NCBI RefSeq assembly: GCF_015291625.1
Contig: NZ_CP030047.1
Coordinates: 1,302,001-1,366,000 of the forward strand
Direction of reading: 5' to 3'
Source: Bradyrhizobium sp. CCBAU 53421
GTDB lineage: Bacteria > Pseudomonadota > Alphaproteobacteria > Rhizobiales > Xanthobacteraceae
Length of the DNA: 64,000 bases
Position numbers and translations under genes: made by a program. This document shows, one piece after another, positions 63,491 to 64,000 of the stretch (position 1 is the first letter of the stretch; every line of letters begins with the position of its first letter). The notes under the pieces are model-generated. The model was given only the letters and a program-made list of their open reading frames with translations, was not told where the DNA came from and did no database searches.

Positions 63491-64000
63491 TCCTCACAGA
63501 GGAACAGAAGGCCGAGATCGCGGCGCATACCCGACGTTACAACGAGCTGAAGGCGGCAGGGCAAGAGCATGCGCCGCGCGCGCTGCCTCAGCCGACCTCG
63601 CGCGACGCCGCGCCGATCGCTGCCGATGCAATCATCCATCGCGAAGTGATTCCGGCCGGCTGGTACTGGACCACGCGGCTGAATCGCGGCGAGGCGCTGC
63701 GCATCGTCAATAGCTCGGGGACATCGACCGTCAGCCTGCTCGCCTGGAATGCCGCCGATCCGACCGAGCGGCTCAACCACGCCGACACCATCAAGGTGCA
63801 ATGGGCGGCGCGCCTCCAGAAAGGGCGTGTGCTGCTGTCGGACATGGGGCGGGCGCTGCTCGGCATCACCGAGGACACCAGCGCCGCGCATGACGCCGTG
63901 GTCGGCGGCTCGAGCGCGGCGACCAACCTGGCGAAATACGGTGACGGCGACTTTCGCAATACGCGCGACAATTTCATCCTGGCTGCCGCCAAGCTCGGGC
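63487..64000 (+). CDS. DUF1989 / urea carboxylase-associated protein (cut by window end)
   Basis: The frame starts at ATG 63487, overlapping the ATPase stop, and stays open to the last base (171 residues seen). The segment HREVIPAGWYWTTRLNRGEALRIVNSSGTSTVSLLAWNAADPTERLNHADTIKVQW is typical of DUF1989 proteins known as urea carboxylase-associated proteins. Two paralogues (CgdA/CgdB) form carboxyguanidine deiminase in the guanidine carboxylase pathway. This is probably the first of the pair; the second, the carboxylase and allophanate hydrolase should follow beyond the window. Confidence 0.88.
   Translation, partial: MILTEEQKAEIAAHTRRYNELKAAGQEHAPRALPQPTSRDAAPIAADAIIHREVIPAGWYWTTRLNRGEALRIVNSSGTSTVSLLAWNAADPTERLNHADTIKVQWAARLQKGRVLLSDMGRALLGITEDTSAAHDAVVGGSSAATNLAKYGDGDFRNTRDNFILAAAKLG

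Overview
The window is a high-GC stretch from an alphaproteobacterium. Gene content and the dispersed palindromes between genes point to Bradyrhizobium or a close relative: CpdR beside tRNA-Val, a ROSE thermometer with an RpoH-type promoter, a suhB/MmgR-like sRNA, an IalB-family protein, many LysR/AraC/TetR/HxlR regulators, and short intergenic inverted repeats. No prophage, transposase, CRISPR array or rRNA operon was seen.

Layout. 1-6.3 kb: MgtC-like membrane protein, acetoacetate decarboxylase, then a minus-strand polyamine region (homospermidine synthase, RidA, a small membrane protein, a GNAT enzyme, lysine/ornithine-type decarboxylase) with a long structured leader upstream of the decarboxylase that may be the speF RNA. 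6.9-14.6 kb: M3 oligopeptidase, DUF1007 plus a His-rich NicO metal exporter, MAPEG protein, ferrochelatase, and an SPFH/NfeD pair. 14.7-25.3 kb: HxlR regulator divergent from an AhpD-like enzyme with a tandem operator between them, KdsD, an outer-membrane beta-barrel protein, and GltB/GltD glutamate synthase. 25.8-38.4 kb: an exported Ala/Pro-rich protein, small heat-shock protein under sigma-32 and ROSE control, alpha/beta hydrolase, a protein with a Pro-Cys-Pro motif, an adenylate cyclase-TolB-TPR protein, LysE and TauE transporters, LysR, GST, a Bug-type binding protein, HisN, the sRNA, N-formylglutamate amidohydrolase, CpdR and tRNA-Val.

38.8-47.6 kb: small membrane proteins, a GGDEF/EAL protein translationally coupled to a membrane protein, a Gly/Tyr-rich secreted protein, a low-complexity protein with a peptidoglycan-binding domain, and an AraC regulator. 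The membrane protein carries two copies of a three-helix unit with an Asn-x6-Tyr...Cys-x3-His pattern. This closely matches the copper/ethylene-binding domain of plant ETR1 (Asp25-x6-Tyr32...Cys65-x3-His69). I consider this possible split ethylene (or Cu-dependent) receptor feeding c-di-GMP the best candidate for an undescribed system in the window.

47.9-55 kb: a 1,908-residue trimeric autotransporter adhesin with 414-bp internal repeats, overlapped by an IalB-family gene and followed by another exported protein. 55-60.2 kb: a TetR/SDR pair with palindromic operators and an AraC / CoA-transferase / SDR / GST catabolic-looking cluster. 60.5-64 kb (cut by the window end): a sigma-54 promoter, a guanidine-I (ykkC) riboswitch with a terminator platform, an ABC importer and the start of a DUF1989 protein. 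This is the front of a nitrogen-regulated guanidine uptake and degradation operon.
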